IMG/VR virus record: IMGVR_UViG_3300017720_000016
Coordinates: 1-42,647 of that record
DNA: 42,647 nt
Source: a virus
Strand: one strand, 5' to 3'
Below, piece after piece: positions 20,680 through 29,003 of this stretch. The stretch's first letter is position 1, and the number at the start of each line of letters is the position of its first letter. The notes beneath the pieces were generated by a model. That model saw only the letters and a list, made by a program, of their open reading frames with translations. It was not told the DNA's origin and did not search any database. The position numbers and the translations under genes are program-made.

Positions 20680-23053
20680 TTACAATCCCACCTTTGTTAA
20701 AAAGATTAAGAGCTTGAGCTAATTGTGGATTAGAACCAGTAGTTGAACCTATTGGTGAACTTTCTTGATTAATAACAGGAAAATTACTAGGTTGTAATTC
20801 TGGTAATGGAGCTTGTAATTCACTTAAATTAACACCACCTTCTTTAACGGCTTGTTCATATATTTTTAATTGTGCTAAAGATTTATCTCTTTCCTCTTCA
20901 GGTATGTATCCATCACTAAACATCCTACCAATAAGCTGTTTCATTGCTGCTGCAGATTTAGGTGCACTTGGTGCTTTGTATGAATCAAAAATCAATTTTT
21001 GAAATTTAGGATTTAATAATCCTTTAGCTAAAAAAAACGGAGTAGCTAAAATAGTAACAGCTGGTAATATATTTCCAGTGGCAAGTCCAAAACCAGCTCC
21101 ACCCAATTGTAATAATTGTCCAGCTGCACCTGCTTGTTTTAATTGAATAAATACACCACCAGGTAGACCTTTCATTCTTGTTAGATCACCTTGTGCAAAA
21201 GCTAAAGTTTCAATTACATTATTTACTTTCTTCAATTCATCTTTAGAAAATATTTTTGCCATACTTAACGATTGTTTTTCTAAACGAGCTGCAAATTTTT
21301 TTGCATCAATAATATTACCAAATTGTGGATCAATAGTTTTTGATGATTCTAATGCTTGATTTAAAAACTGACCTTTGAATGAAGTAAGTAAATCATTTGA
21401 TTGTTTGGTAGTAATTTGTTTCAATTGACCTGTTTCATCAATATACTTTGTAAACTTTGGAAGATCTTTTATTTCATCTACAACCTTTCCAACTAAATCT
21501 GATTTATCCCCAGTTTTAAAAACTGCAGAAAAAATGTCACCAATATCTCTTGTATTACCCACACCTTTAGCTAATACAGCTTGTAAACTTCCTCTTTGAA
21601 AAATATCCATTCCACCTTCATAAAATTCATTTGCTTCTTGTAAAAATTTACCAGCTTGTGGGCTTAATCCACTTTTCGTTAAAGAATCTGGACTTAACAA
21701 TTCATCAAATTTATTAACAATCTTTGTAATTCCACCAATACCATCTGTATTACCGTCACGTATAAATTTTTGTTTTAAAGCAGCTGCTTGTGCTCTTAAT
21801 TTACCAGCTTGTGCATAAGCTAATTTACCCCCTGCTTCAACAGTTGCAGTGTCTAATTTTCTAGCTAAACTTCCTAAAAAAGGTGTTAGTGGATCAAGTT
21901 CTGCCAAACCTAAATTAGCTTGTCTTTGTAGTTGTTGCACAATTTCTTGTAAGCCACCTTTTCCTTCAATAGGAAGAGTTGGCATAAATTTTGTATTTTT
22001 ACCAGACGCACTTATTAAAGCATCATCTACTCTTTTATACATAGCATCTTTAGCAGCTTTGAACATACTTTCTGCATCAGTTATTGTTTTAAAAAAATAA
22101 TTACCAAGTTGTTCTTTATCTACAACTTTTACTCCATCTGCAGTAATTTGTTGAAAAGAATTTACAATATCATCGGAAACAAATTTTCCCATAGCTTGTG
22201 CAGAACCTCTTCTTCTTTCTAAAGCACCACCACCGAACAAAGCTTTTGATACAACATTTTCAATAATGTTTAATGTTCTATTTTCTGTTTTAACACCAGG
22301 TGTCAAACCTTTTTGCATTTCTTGTGCAGTGTCTTTTAAACTTTGAAATTTTGACTCTGGAATATTATTTTCTTTCATAAATTTTTTGATTGCTTCATCA
22401 TCTACAACTTTTTTAGTTTGTAGTTCTACTTGTTCTTTTATAGGTCTTATTGCACCATCAGTAGTTTTTGCTATAAATTTTGCAGCTTCTTTTCCGTACA
22501 AAATTTCATTTGCTTTCATTCTTAATGTAGTTTCTGCTTCATTAGCACCCTCTAACAATTGTGCATATGCTTTTGGTTTACCTAAAATTTTAGAAACATA
22601 TTGACCTCCTTTTATAACAAGTGGTCCACCAATTAATTCTGCTGCTGCACCTTCACTGGCTGCTCTTACTACTTCATTAACAACATTATCTTTTGGATCA
22701 AATGTTTGAGAAACTACAGCTCCTGCTCCACCCCCTGCTGCAGCTCCTGCAGAAGTTTTTAGTAATCTATTTATGAAAGGTTTTGATAGCATTCCTACCC
22801 TCCCTGCAATACCAGGTAAATATTTTGCTCCAGTGCTCAAAGCACCTACAATAGAAAGACCAGCTTCAGTAAGTAATCTTCCCATAGATGGACTTTGCAT
22901 ATATTCTTCTGTTGCTTCATCAGCAACACTGTCTCCTACTAAATTTTGATTTATTTCAGTTAATGCATCTTTTATTTTTGCAGCTTCATCAGATGTTGGT
23001 TTGTCACCATCAATGTTTACTACTCCAAGACCTTTGACATTAATTTGTCCCAT
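20660..23053 (-). CDS. large probable internal virion (ejection) protein
   Basis: A 797-aa protein with no enzyme motif that I recognise. It has alanine/glycine-rich hydrophobic stretches (KTSAGAAAGGGAGAVVSQ, about residues 99-116, and GAAGQLLQLGGAGFGLA near the C-terminus) separated by long charged helices. This is typical of phage proteins packed inside the capsid and ejected to form a channel through the envelope. It closes the morphogenesis run in the direction of transcription. AAAGGA precedes the ATG. Confidence 0.55.
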   Translation of the reverse strand: MGQINVKGLGVVNIDGDKPTSDEAAKIKDALTEINQNLVGDSVADEATEEYMQSPSMGRLLTEAGLSIVGALSTGAKYLPGIAGRVGMLSKPFINRLLKTSAGAAAGGGAGAVVSQTFDPKDNVVNEVVRAASEGAAAELIGGPLVIKGGQYVSKILGKPKAYAQLLEGANEAETTLRMKANEILYGKEAAKFIAKTTDGAIRPIKEQVELQTKKVVDDEAIKKFMKENNIPESKFQSLKDTAQEMQKGLTPGVKTENRTLNIIENVVSKALFGGGALERRRGSAQAMGKFVSDDIVNSFQQITADGVKVVDKEQLGNYFFKTITDAESMFKAAKDAMYKRVDDALISASGKNTKFMPTLPIEGKGGLQEIVQQLQRQANLGLAELDPLTPFLGSLARKLDTATVEAGGKLAYAQAGKLRAQAAALKQKFIRDGNTDGIGGITKIVNKFDELLSPDSLTKSGLSPQAGKFLQEANEFYEGGMDIFQRGSLQAVLAKGVGNTRDIGDIFSAVFKTGDKSDLVGKVVDEIKDLPKFTKYIDETGQLKQITTKQSNDLLTSFKGQFLNQALESSKTIDPQFGNIIDAKKFAARLEKQSLSMAKIFSKDELKKVNNVIETLAFAQGDLTRMKGLPGGVFIQLKQAGAAGQLLQLGGAGFGLATGNILPAVTILATPFFLAKGLLNPKFQKLIFDSYKAPSAPKSAAAMKQLIGRMFSDGYIPEEERDKSLAQLKIYEQAVKEGGVNLSELQAPLPELQPSNFPVINQESSPIGSTTGSNPQLAQALNLFNKGGIVSAKKNF

Positions 23054-23054
23054 G

Positions 23055-23951
23055 TTAATCCTTTACAAGTTCACCCTCTTCACTAAAAGAATAAAATTCT
23101 AAAGAAGGATTGTAAGTTATATCTTCTGCATTAATACCAAATTTTGAAAAAGCAGAATTATAATAGTCTATTGTATTTGGGTCTACTACTGTACCACCTG
23201 CTCCAAGTCTATCATCAAGTTGTTGAATTTTATTTTTTGCAACTTTAATTTTTTCTACTATTACATTTTCAGGATCTGTTATTGCTGGAAGGATAGCATT
23301 AAAACTTGCTTCTTCTAAAGGACCAACTTGTGCACCCCTCAATGCAGCAATTGCTTCTTTTCTAAAGGTTTCTAATTTTGTATTAAAATTTGCAGCTTTT
23401 GCATTCATACCTAATGCAGCAGTGGCTTTAGCAACACGCCCTGCGATGGGACCAGAGTCTGCACCTTTAGCAATATCATTTAAAATATCATCTGCAGCAC
23501 TCAATGTAGTATATCTCTTACCAGCTTTTTCTCTTTCTCCAAAAGTGGGTTTATCTTTTATATCAGTTACTACACCATCTTCTACTTTAACAATTAATCT
23601 ATCTTTTACATTATAACCTAATTCTTTTTTTTCAGCATCAGTAGCAGATCTAATACCTTTATCTTTTTTCTTACTTTGTAATTCAGCAAGTGAAATCATA
23701 GTTGCTGGTACTTTTGCAATACCTTCTCCTAAAGCTCTCCCTACACCAGCTAAAACATTTTCACCTGGTCTTTTAGTTGAAGATAACAAAGGAGCTGCAA
23801 GTGTTGCTGCATATAATGCTTTTTCTTGTGATGATAAACCACCATTACTAAATTTTTGTATGTTAGCTATTCCACCAGAATTAAATTGTTTTGGTTTATG
23901 ATATTTAAAATACCTATTTTTAAATAATTTTCTTGTTAATACTTTATCCAT
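23055..23951 (-). CDS. probable internal virion protein, 298 aa
   Basis: It starts MDKVLTRKLFKNRYFKYHKP, then has FNSGGIANIQKFSNGGLS, a GG(I/L)-rich motif I associate with marine phage virion proteins, and an alanine-rich helix. The rest is helical. The ATG at 23951 follows CGAGGTAAC. A start at 23990 would lie within the upstream gene. It lies between two other probable ejection proteins. Confidence 0.55.
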   Translation of the reverse strand: MDKVLTRKLFKNRYFKYHKPKQFNSGGIANIQKFSNGGLSSQEKALYAATLAAPLLSSTKRPGENVLAGVGRALGEGIAKVPATMISLAELQSKKKDKGIRSATDAEKKELGYNVKDRLIVKVEDGVVTDIKDKPTFGEREKAGKRYTTLSAADDILNDIAKGADSGPIAGRVAKATAALGMNAKAANFNTKLETFRKEAIAALRGAQVGPLEEASFNAILPAITDPENVIVEKIKVAKNKIQQLDDRLGAGGTVVDPNTIDYYNSAFSKFGINAEDITYNPSLEFYSFSEEGELVKD

Positions 23952-23952
23952 G

Positions 23953-24795
23953 TTACCTCGGTTGCATAATGTTATAAGCAGAGTATGCACCTAGTCCTGC
24001 ACCTAAAGCTTGCCCAACAGGATTAGAACCTGGAGCCGTGGTTGCTGTAAGTGTGCTCTGTGTAGTTGGTAAATTTGTCATAATACCTTTTAAGAATTCT
24101 ATTCTTTGATAAGGCTCATATGCTCTTTGTAATGCAGTTTGTCTTTGTGCTTCTAAAGCTGCTTGTCCTATTCCTCTCTGAACTCCACCAGCTTGTAGTT
24201 GAGCTTGGATGTCTGCAAGTGACATGGCTTGTTGTTGAGCACCTAACTGACCTAATGCTTGTCCACTTGCTAATTGTCGAGCTCTTTCTGTTTGAGCTGC
24301 ACCTAGTGCAGTTTGAAATCCTTGTGCTTGTGCTTGACCTATGTTTGCTAATCTAGCTCTTTCTATTTCAGCTTCTGCAATACCTTGTCTTGCACCACCA
24401 AATGCACCTGCACCTACTGCTTGTGCACCTAATCTGTTTGTTGCCATTTGTGCTTGTCTTGTAATTTCATCAGTAACATATGATTGATAGGGATTTAAAA
24501 ATTGTGAAATATTTGGAGCAGCTTGTGCACCTTGTAAGGCAGATATTCCTTGTCCAACTGTTCCAGCACCGACACCAGTTTGACCAGCTTGAGTTATTGC
24601 AGCTTGTTCTATTCCAGAAATAGGAGCAACTTGTAATGAAGGTAACGAAACTGGTTGAGCAGCTAATTTTGCAGCTTGGTCATATAAGGAAAGTTTTCTT
24701 GCTTCAACTCCAGGAGCTTCTCTTTGTGTAACCACAGATGAACCAGACTCAGTCGGGGCACTTCCTCCACTACCGCCACCAAAAATAAAACTCAT
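23953..24795 (-). CDS. alanine/glutamine-rich probable DNA-ejection protein
   Basis: A 280-aa protein with a glycine/serine start (MSFIFGGGSGGSAPTESG), then FLNPYQSYVTDEITRQAQM and AQAVGAGAFGGARQGIAEAE, then a long Ala/Gln/Arg helix. The NPYQ-x-V-x-D and AGAFGG-x-RQ patterns recur in internal virion proteins of marine podovirus-type phages. A strong AAGGAGATT ribosome site precedes the ATG. Confidence 0.6.
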   Translation of the reverse strand: MSFIFGGGSGGSAPTESGSSVVTQREAPGVEARKLSLYDQAAKLAAQPVSLPSLQVAPISGIEQAAITQAGQTGVGAGTVGQGISALQGAQAAPNISQFLNPYQSYVTDEITRQAQMATNRLGAQAVGAGAFGGARQGIAEAEIERARLANIGQAQAQGFQTALGAAQTERARQLASGQALGQLGAQQQAMSLADIQAQLQAGGVQRGIGQAALEAQRQTALQRAYEPYQRIEFLKGIMTNLPTTQSTLTATTAPGSNPVGQALGAGLGAYSAYNIMQPR

Positions 24796-25253
24796 GTAAT
24801 CTCCTTTGTATATAAATATCTTTTAACATTCCAACCTTTTGTTTTTAAAAAAGGTTGCCAACCAGGTCTTGCATGAACTGCAATTCTTTTACAATTTGCA
24901 GATTTAGCAAGTCTTTCTATTATATCAGCAAGTTCATCTTGCCACAATTCTCTCTTCTCACCTTTTAACAAAATTACTTCACATTGGTTAAAATTAGGAA
25001 GTAATGTTATTCGTGTAACACAAACTCCAAATACTTTGTACTGAATTCCATCATCAGAGCCAAACATTATAAATAATTGCATTTGGTTATTTTTTATTAA
25101 TTGTTTTAAGTCTTCAATACTCATAGGGTCACCATCATATTTTAAACCTTCTCGCAACATAAAGTCTACTAAATTCCAATACTCATCAAGCATTCTAGGA
25201 AAAATTTCAAGTACCTCTACTTGTTTTTTTATTTTAGTTTGGTTTGCTTGCAT
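24792..25253 (-). CDS. GNAT-like virion-region protein
   Basis: A 153-aa protein with a GNAT-type fold pattern: an N-terminal helix region, YKVFGVCVTRITLLPNFNQC (a beta hairpin), ELADIIERLAKSANCKRIAV, and RPGWQPFLKTKGWNVKRYLY. No clear acetyl-CoA loop (Q/R-x-x-G-x-G/A) is seen, so it may be a structural relative without enzyme activity. Similar proteins sit beside ejection-protein genes in other podoviruses. It overlaps both neighbours. Confidence 0.6.
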   Translation of the reverse strand: MQANQTKIKKQVEVLEIFPRMLDEYWNLVDFMLREGLKYDGDPMSIEDLKQLIKNNQMQLFIMFGSDDGIQYKVFGVCVTRITLLPNFNQCEVILLKGEKRELWQDELADIIERLAKSANCKRIAVHARPGWQPFLKTKGWNVKRYLYTKEIT

Positions 25254-26148
25254 TGACTAAATCGTAAATTCTTTTAAATTTTTTTTGTTGATCATAAAAA
25301 AAGTTAGCTCCTGCTTTTCTCATACCTTTAAAACTTTTTGGGTCTGCACCAGATAATATACCTGCTCCTAATACTGCATCTGCACGTGATACAAATTCTC
25401 CATCTGCTAATTGTGCTAACATAGTATCTTCATCTTTATCTCCAGCACCGGCACCATCTTCAACATAACCCTCTGCTCTTACATAATTATTAACATCATT
25501 TTCGTTGTGATCTATTTTAGATGGAAGATAATTTATACCACCTTGATTATATTTTGGTATTGCTGTTGCAAGTCCACCTTGATTTGCATAAAACATATCT
25601 GAACCATAAACATCAGACATAGATGGTAATGTGTTTGTAGCTGGCACAAATGCACCTTTTAATTTTGTTGATTGTTCTTCGTAAGCTTTTTTGTAATCTT
25701 CTTCATTAAAAGGTTTTTTAACTTCATCTGAACCCTCTAAAAAAGGCAACAAAGCAGTTGCTGACAAAGTTTTACCTAAAGGTGACATTCCTCTAAAGCC
25801 AGAACCTGATTGTGCCATATATTGCTTTATAGATTTATCTGTGACTTCTACACCTTCTTTTTTTAAAGCTTCTATTGCTTTTTGTCTTGATACATCTGGT
25901 TTTCCCAACGCACCTGTTATTCCTCTACCAACAAGTGTATCACCAAAAGCTACTGTGTTTCCAGTTGAGCCAAATGCTTGAGGTGCGAAAGAACCCATTT
26001 GAGGCCCAACACTAGAACCAAATCCTGCCATACCTGCGATTTGTGTACCACCACCAACTATGGCTGCATCTCTCAATGCTCTTTTTGTTGATTTACCCCG
26101 AAGTTTTTGTACGCCAAACGTGGCTAGTGCTAATGTAAATGGATCCAA
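25234..26148 (-). CDS. virion-associated protein with LADGEF motif
   Basis: A 304-aa protein with glycine-rich N-terminal half, then KYNQGGINYLPSKI, an acidic linker (EDGAGAGDKDEDTMLAQLAD), and GEFVSRADAVLGAGILSGA. The DTMLAQLADGEFV-x-R segment is a recurring feature of marine phage structural gene blocks. It appears to start with TTG at 26148. Function in the particle is unknown. Confidence 0.6.
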   Translation of the reverse strand: MDPFTLALATFGVQKLRGKSTKRALRDAAIVGGGTQIAGMAGFGSSVGPQMGSFAPQAFGSTGNTVAFGDTLVGRGITGALGKPDVSRQKAIEALKKEGVEVTDKSIKQYMAQSGSGFRGMSPLGKTLSATALLPFLEGSDEVKKPFNEEDYKKAYEEQSTKLKGAFVPATNTLPSMSDVYGSDMFYANQGGLATAIPKYNQGGINYLPSKIDHNENDVNNYVRAEGYVEDGAGAGDKDEDTMLAQLADGEFVSRADAVLGAGILSGADPKSFKGMRKAGANFFYDQQKKFKRIYDLVNASKPN

Positions 26149-26183
26149 ATACTAATTTCCTAATTATAGCATATATTAACATT

Positions 26184-27065
26184 TTACTTAGCTGGTATCA
26201 ACTCATCGGCAAATCTGCCCTCATATGAGTATTCTCCAATATGTGAAATAGGATCATCGACATAAGCATAACACTTGCCTCCAATATCTTTCCATAATTT
26301 ACAAAAACTAAAATCTTCACCTAAATAAGTTTTGGTTTCAGGGTCATGTATACAATCAAAAAAATTCCACATATGTGGTCTATCAACATATTTACCATTT
26401 ATAACTGTCTTTTGTACAATCCCCTTGTCTGGATATGCTTTGATAAGCTTATCAAATACTTGTCTTTTAATTAACATACAACCGGTTGGACTATGAGTTA
26501 CTTCCATAACACCATTTTCAAGTTGAATATTTTTAGGGTCTTTAACTTTCATTGGATAAGTGTTCACCCACTTTTTTAAATCATCAGGGCTTTTAATTTG
26601 ATTGTTTTGCATTTTTTGAAATAGTTTATCCCACATCATAGTTTTTAGCGGATAAGGTATAGATATTATTTCTTTGTCTCTTTCCACCATTTTTAAAATT
26701 GATGGTGGATGAAAATATATATCTGAGTCTACAAATAACAAATGTGAAGCTTTGCTTTCTAAAAAAGAAGATACACATAAATTACGACCCTGTGTAACAA
26801 GTGAAGATTTTATTAAAGAGAAAGTTATTTTAATTTTTTTATCTAAACAAAGTTTTTGAAGTTCAAGTAGTGCTTGTGCATAATGTATAGAACATTCACT
26901 ATGTACGGGTGTACAAACATGAATAGAAAAAGCAGTTGACCATTTTTCTTCCTTATTATTTTTCCATATCGGATTTATTCTTTTTTGATATTCATCTGGA
27001 AGAACTTTAAACTCTTTTAAAGTTTGGTAAGTATCTTCATTTACAAATTCATTTTTTTCGTTCAT
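26184..27065 (-). CDS. glycosyltransferase (GT-A fold)
   Basis: A 293-aa protein with SIHVCTPVHSECSIHYAQAL at the start of the fold and LLFVDSDIYFHP (109-120), whose DSD (113-115) is the metal/nucleotide-sugar motif of GT-A enzymes. Later SPTGCMLIKRQVFDKL and LGEDFSFCKLWKDIGGKCYA match the acceptor side of this family. It would transfer a sugar to an unknown acceptor, possibly a virion protein given its position. AAAGGAG precedes the ATG. It is coupled to a second glycosyltransferase. Confidence 0.8.
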   Translation of the reverse strand: MNEKNEFVNEDTYQTLKEFKVLPDEYQKRINPIWKNNKEEKWSTAFSIHVCTPVHSECSIHYAQALLELQKLCLDKKIKITFSLIKSSLVTQGRNLCVSSFLESKASHLLFVDSDIYFHPPSILKMVERDKEIISIPYPLKTMMWDKLFQKMQNNQIKSPDDLKKWVNTYPMKVKDPKNIQLENGVMEVTHSPTGCMLIKRQVFDKLIKAYPDKGIVQKTVINGKYVDRPHMWNFFDCIHDPETKTYLGEDFSFCKLWKDIGGKCYAYVDDPISHIGEYSYEGRFADELIPAK

Positions 27066-27981
27066 GTAAAACTCCTTTTAAAAAACTTGTCCATTCTTCT
27101 CCTTTTTTATTCCAGTTATAAAATCTTTTATAGAATTTCTGCTGTTCTTCAAGATGTTCTTGAATATAATCTTCATGTAAATAAGATGCAGCATGTTGTA
27201 TTGCATTTGCAGTATCAATAGCCATCTGTTCGTAATCACTACTATAGTTGATGTAAGTAGGCCACTCAGAGCATGTTTCGAACAAAGCTCCAAAATTATT
27301 TGTAATTACATGTACACCAGATGCTAAAGCCTCTAAAGCTGAAGCACAAGAAGTTTCTTCAAATATAGATGGATATACGAACATATCATAATTAGGCATC
27401 ATCTCTCTAATATATTCATTAGGTTTATAACCTATATAATTTACATTAGGTAAACTTTTGGCTTGTTCATATAAAGGTAAAAAATCTTTTTCATTTTTTT
27501 CTGCAAATTCTGAACCATAAATTTTACAAGAAGAGTAGACATCTAAAACTATATTTGAATCTTTTATTTCTTGCATTGCTCTAAGTAAAACATTTAAACC
27601 TCTCCAAGGAGTACAATGGTGTACAAGTTTTATAGGAGTTCCTTTTTTATATATTTTTCTTATTGGAAAATCTTCTATACCATTTTTAATTACTATAGAT
27701 TTACTTTGAGGTATATCAAAGAAAAGTCTAAACTTTTCATAGTTCCAATGACTATTAAAAACATACCAATCATATTCATTGTGTCTTGATTTGTTTGTAA
27801 AGAATTCATGTAAATTAGGTTGATCATAAGAATTTTTTTGCCATAGTATATTTACTTTATTTGGATCGATTGGCACTTTTCCTGGAATAGATGTACAAAT
27901 TTGAACTTGATCTAATAATTCTTTTGGAACATGCTTATTAAGCATTTCCATTTGTAATTCGGTAGCACCTCTAGGTTTCAT
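27049..27981 (-). CDS. glycosyltransferase (GT4-like, GT-B fold)
   Basis: A 310-aa protein with the C-terminal GT4 signature: IKLVHHCTPWRGLNVLLRAM, PNVNYIGYKP, YDMFVYPSIFEETSCASALE (E209 and E217 as the EX7E motif) and ASGVHVITNNFGA. The N-terminal half is shorter than in cellular enzymes. It starts in a TAATG overlap with the 66-aa gene and overlaps the next glycosyltransferase by 17 nt, so the two probably act in the same pathway. Confidence 0.85.
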   Translation of the reverse strand: MKPRGATELQMEMLNKHVPKELLDQVQICTSIPGKVPIDPNKVNILWQKNSYDQPNLHEFFTNKSRHNEYDWYVFNSHWNYEKFRLFFDIPQSKSIVIKNGIEDFPIRKIYKKGTPIKLVHHCTPWRGLNVLLRAMQEIKDSNIVLDVYSSCKIYGSEFAEKNEKDFLPLYEQAKSLPNVNYIGYKPNEYIREMMPNYDMFVYPSIFEETSCASALEALASGVHVITNNFGALFETCSEWPTYINYSSDYEQMAIDTANAIQHAASYLHEDYIQEHLEEQQKFYKRFYNWNKKGEEWTSFLKGVLHERKK

Positions 27982-28181
27982 TATTTTTTTGTTAAAGCAT
28001 CCATTGATACTCTTGTAACTTTTATTTCAAGATCTTGCCTAAAATCATCTTGAGTTGTATCAATATTAGGATCTTTAACTTCAGCATCAAATTCTTCTTT
28101 TGTTTTATAAACTTTACCAGTCCTTTTGTGTTTAATAATTTCTTTTGCTTCCGCAGGTATTTTGGGTAAATTATTTGTCAT
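27981..28181 (-). CDS. small virion-region protein, 66 aa
   Basis: It contains IIKHKRTGKVYKTKEEFDAE followed by VKDPNIDTTQDDFRQDLEIK. The HKRTGKVY and DPN-x-DT-x-x-D patterns recur in small proteins of marine phage structural blocks. No function is known. It overlaps both neighbours. Confidence 0.6.
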   Translation of the reverse strand: MTNNLPKIPAEAKEIIKHKRTGKVYKTKEEFDAEVKDPNIDTTQDDFRQDLEIKVTRVSMDALTKK

Positions 28182-28377
28182 CTTTTTTTTCTTTTTTTTT
28201 ATTTTTTATTTTTGCATTTGCTCTACCTAAAGCTTTAAGTGTATTAAATAAAATATTTATCAATTCCTCTGTTTTATTCATATCTAATTCTAATGCAGTT
28301 TTTTCTTGAATAATTTTTACTTCTTCAGGTGTAAAATCAATTCGTATGTAATCATCATTTACAGCAATTAATTTCAT
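28171..28377 (-). CDS. hypothetical protein, 68 aa
   Basis: A helical protein with an extremely basic C-terminus (ANAKIKNKKKEKKDDK). It is joined by ATGA overlap to the 44-aa basic protein upstream. I do not recognise the family. Confidence 0.55.
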   Translation of the reverse strand: MKLIAVNDDYIRIDFTPEEVKIIQEKTALELDMNKTEELINILFNTLKALGRANAKIKNKKKEKKDDK

Positions 28378-28508
28378 GGTCTGCCTTGTTTATTATATTT
28401 TTTATTATTTTGCAACTTCTTTTTTTTATTAGGACTCTTACAATGACGGCCTGGACGCTTACGAGGTTTTGGCCTTGGTACGAAGTGTACAAATTTTTGT
28501 CTAGCCAT
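28374..28508 (-). CDS. 44-aa very basic protein (PRPKPRKRPGRH motif)
   Basis: Read by eye: MARQKFVHFVPRPKPRKRPG, then RHCKSPNKKKKLQNNKKYNK, then QGRP. Nearly half the residues are basic. The (R/K)PGRH-x-KS...K-x-QGR pattern recurs in tiny proteins of marine phage structural blocks. DNA or RNA binding inside the virion is plausible. It overlaps both neighbours (ATGA at its stop), which supports it. Confidence 0.65.
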   Translation of the reverse strand: MARQKFVHFVPRPKPRKRPGRHCKSPNKKKKLQNNKKYNKQGRP

Positions 28509-28842
28509 TTTCCTGTGATCTATCTAATAATGCATAAGATACAATACCTTGAATTTCATCGGCTGTACCTGCAGTCATTTTTAGTACATCTCCTGCCTCT
28601 AAAACTAAAGTATGATTTATAATATCTATTGTTGTTGTTGCTGCTATTTGTTCATTAAATATTCTAAAAGTTGCAGTTGCAGAAGTGTCTGTAACTTGCA
28701 CACTTAAACTTACTGCTCCAGTTGAACCATTGTTAATTTGTATTTGTTTTATTAAAATTGTTGCATCACTAGGGGCTGTAAAAACACTAGTTGTTCCAGT
28801 AGTTGTTAAATTAATACCTTCATTTTTGTATCTAATTGTCAT
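28501..28842 (-). CDS. small beta-rich virion protein, 113 aa
   Basis: A threonine/serine-rich beta protein (MTIRYKNEGINLTTTGTTSV...) with NNGSTGAVSLSVQVTDTSAT and HTLVLEAGDVLKMTAGTADE. This layout matches small head or tail decoration-type proteins in marine phages. It overlaps the genes on either side by only a few bases. Confidence 0.55.
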   Translation of the reverse strand: MTIRYKNEGINLTTTGTTSVFTAPSDATILIKQIQINNGSTGAVSLSVQVTDTSATATFRIFNEQIAATTTIDIINHTLVLEAGDVLKMTAGTADEIQGIVSYALLDRSQENG

Positions 28843-29003
28843 GATATAAACCAGGTAAAAGTATCTTGTTCATTTTTTAATTCTTGTTGATATGAAGTGT
28901 TTAACTTATCTTGCATAGTTCGTAAAGACTGATTTATCTGTCTTTGATTTTCTTCAGTATAAAGAGGTGATGGTTCGGGAATTACAATATCTACTCTAGC
29001 CAT
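28839..29003 (-). CDS. hypothetical virion-region protein, 54 aa
   Basis: Read by eye: MARVDIVIPEPSPLYTEENQ, then RQINQSLRTMQDKLNTSYQQ, then a polar end. The proline-rich start then NQ-x-x-x-NQ helix is a pattern seen in small proteins near tail genes of marine phages. It starts in a TAATG overlap with the 716-aa gene and ends in an ATGA overlap. Confidence 0.6.
   Translation of the reverse strand: MARVDIVIPEPSPLYTEENQRQINQSLRTMQDKLNTSYQQELKNEQDTFTWFIS

Noticed and set aside
24120-24356. A 78-codon hydrophobic plus-strand frame.
   Set aside because: A mirror of the alanine/glutamine-rich ejection protein gene. Leucine/valine runs arise from complementing repeated Ala/Gln codons.
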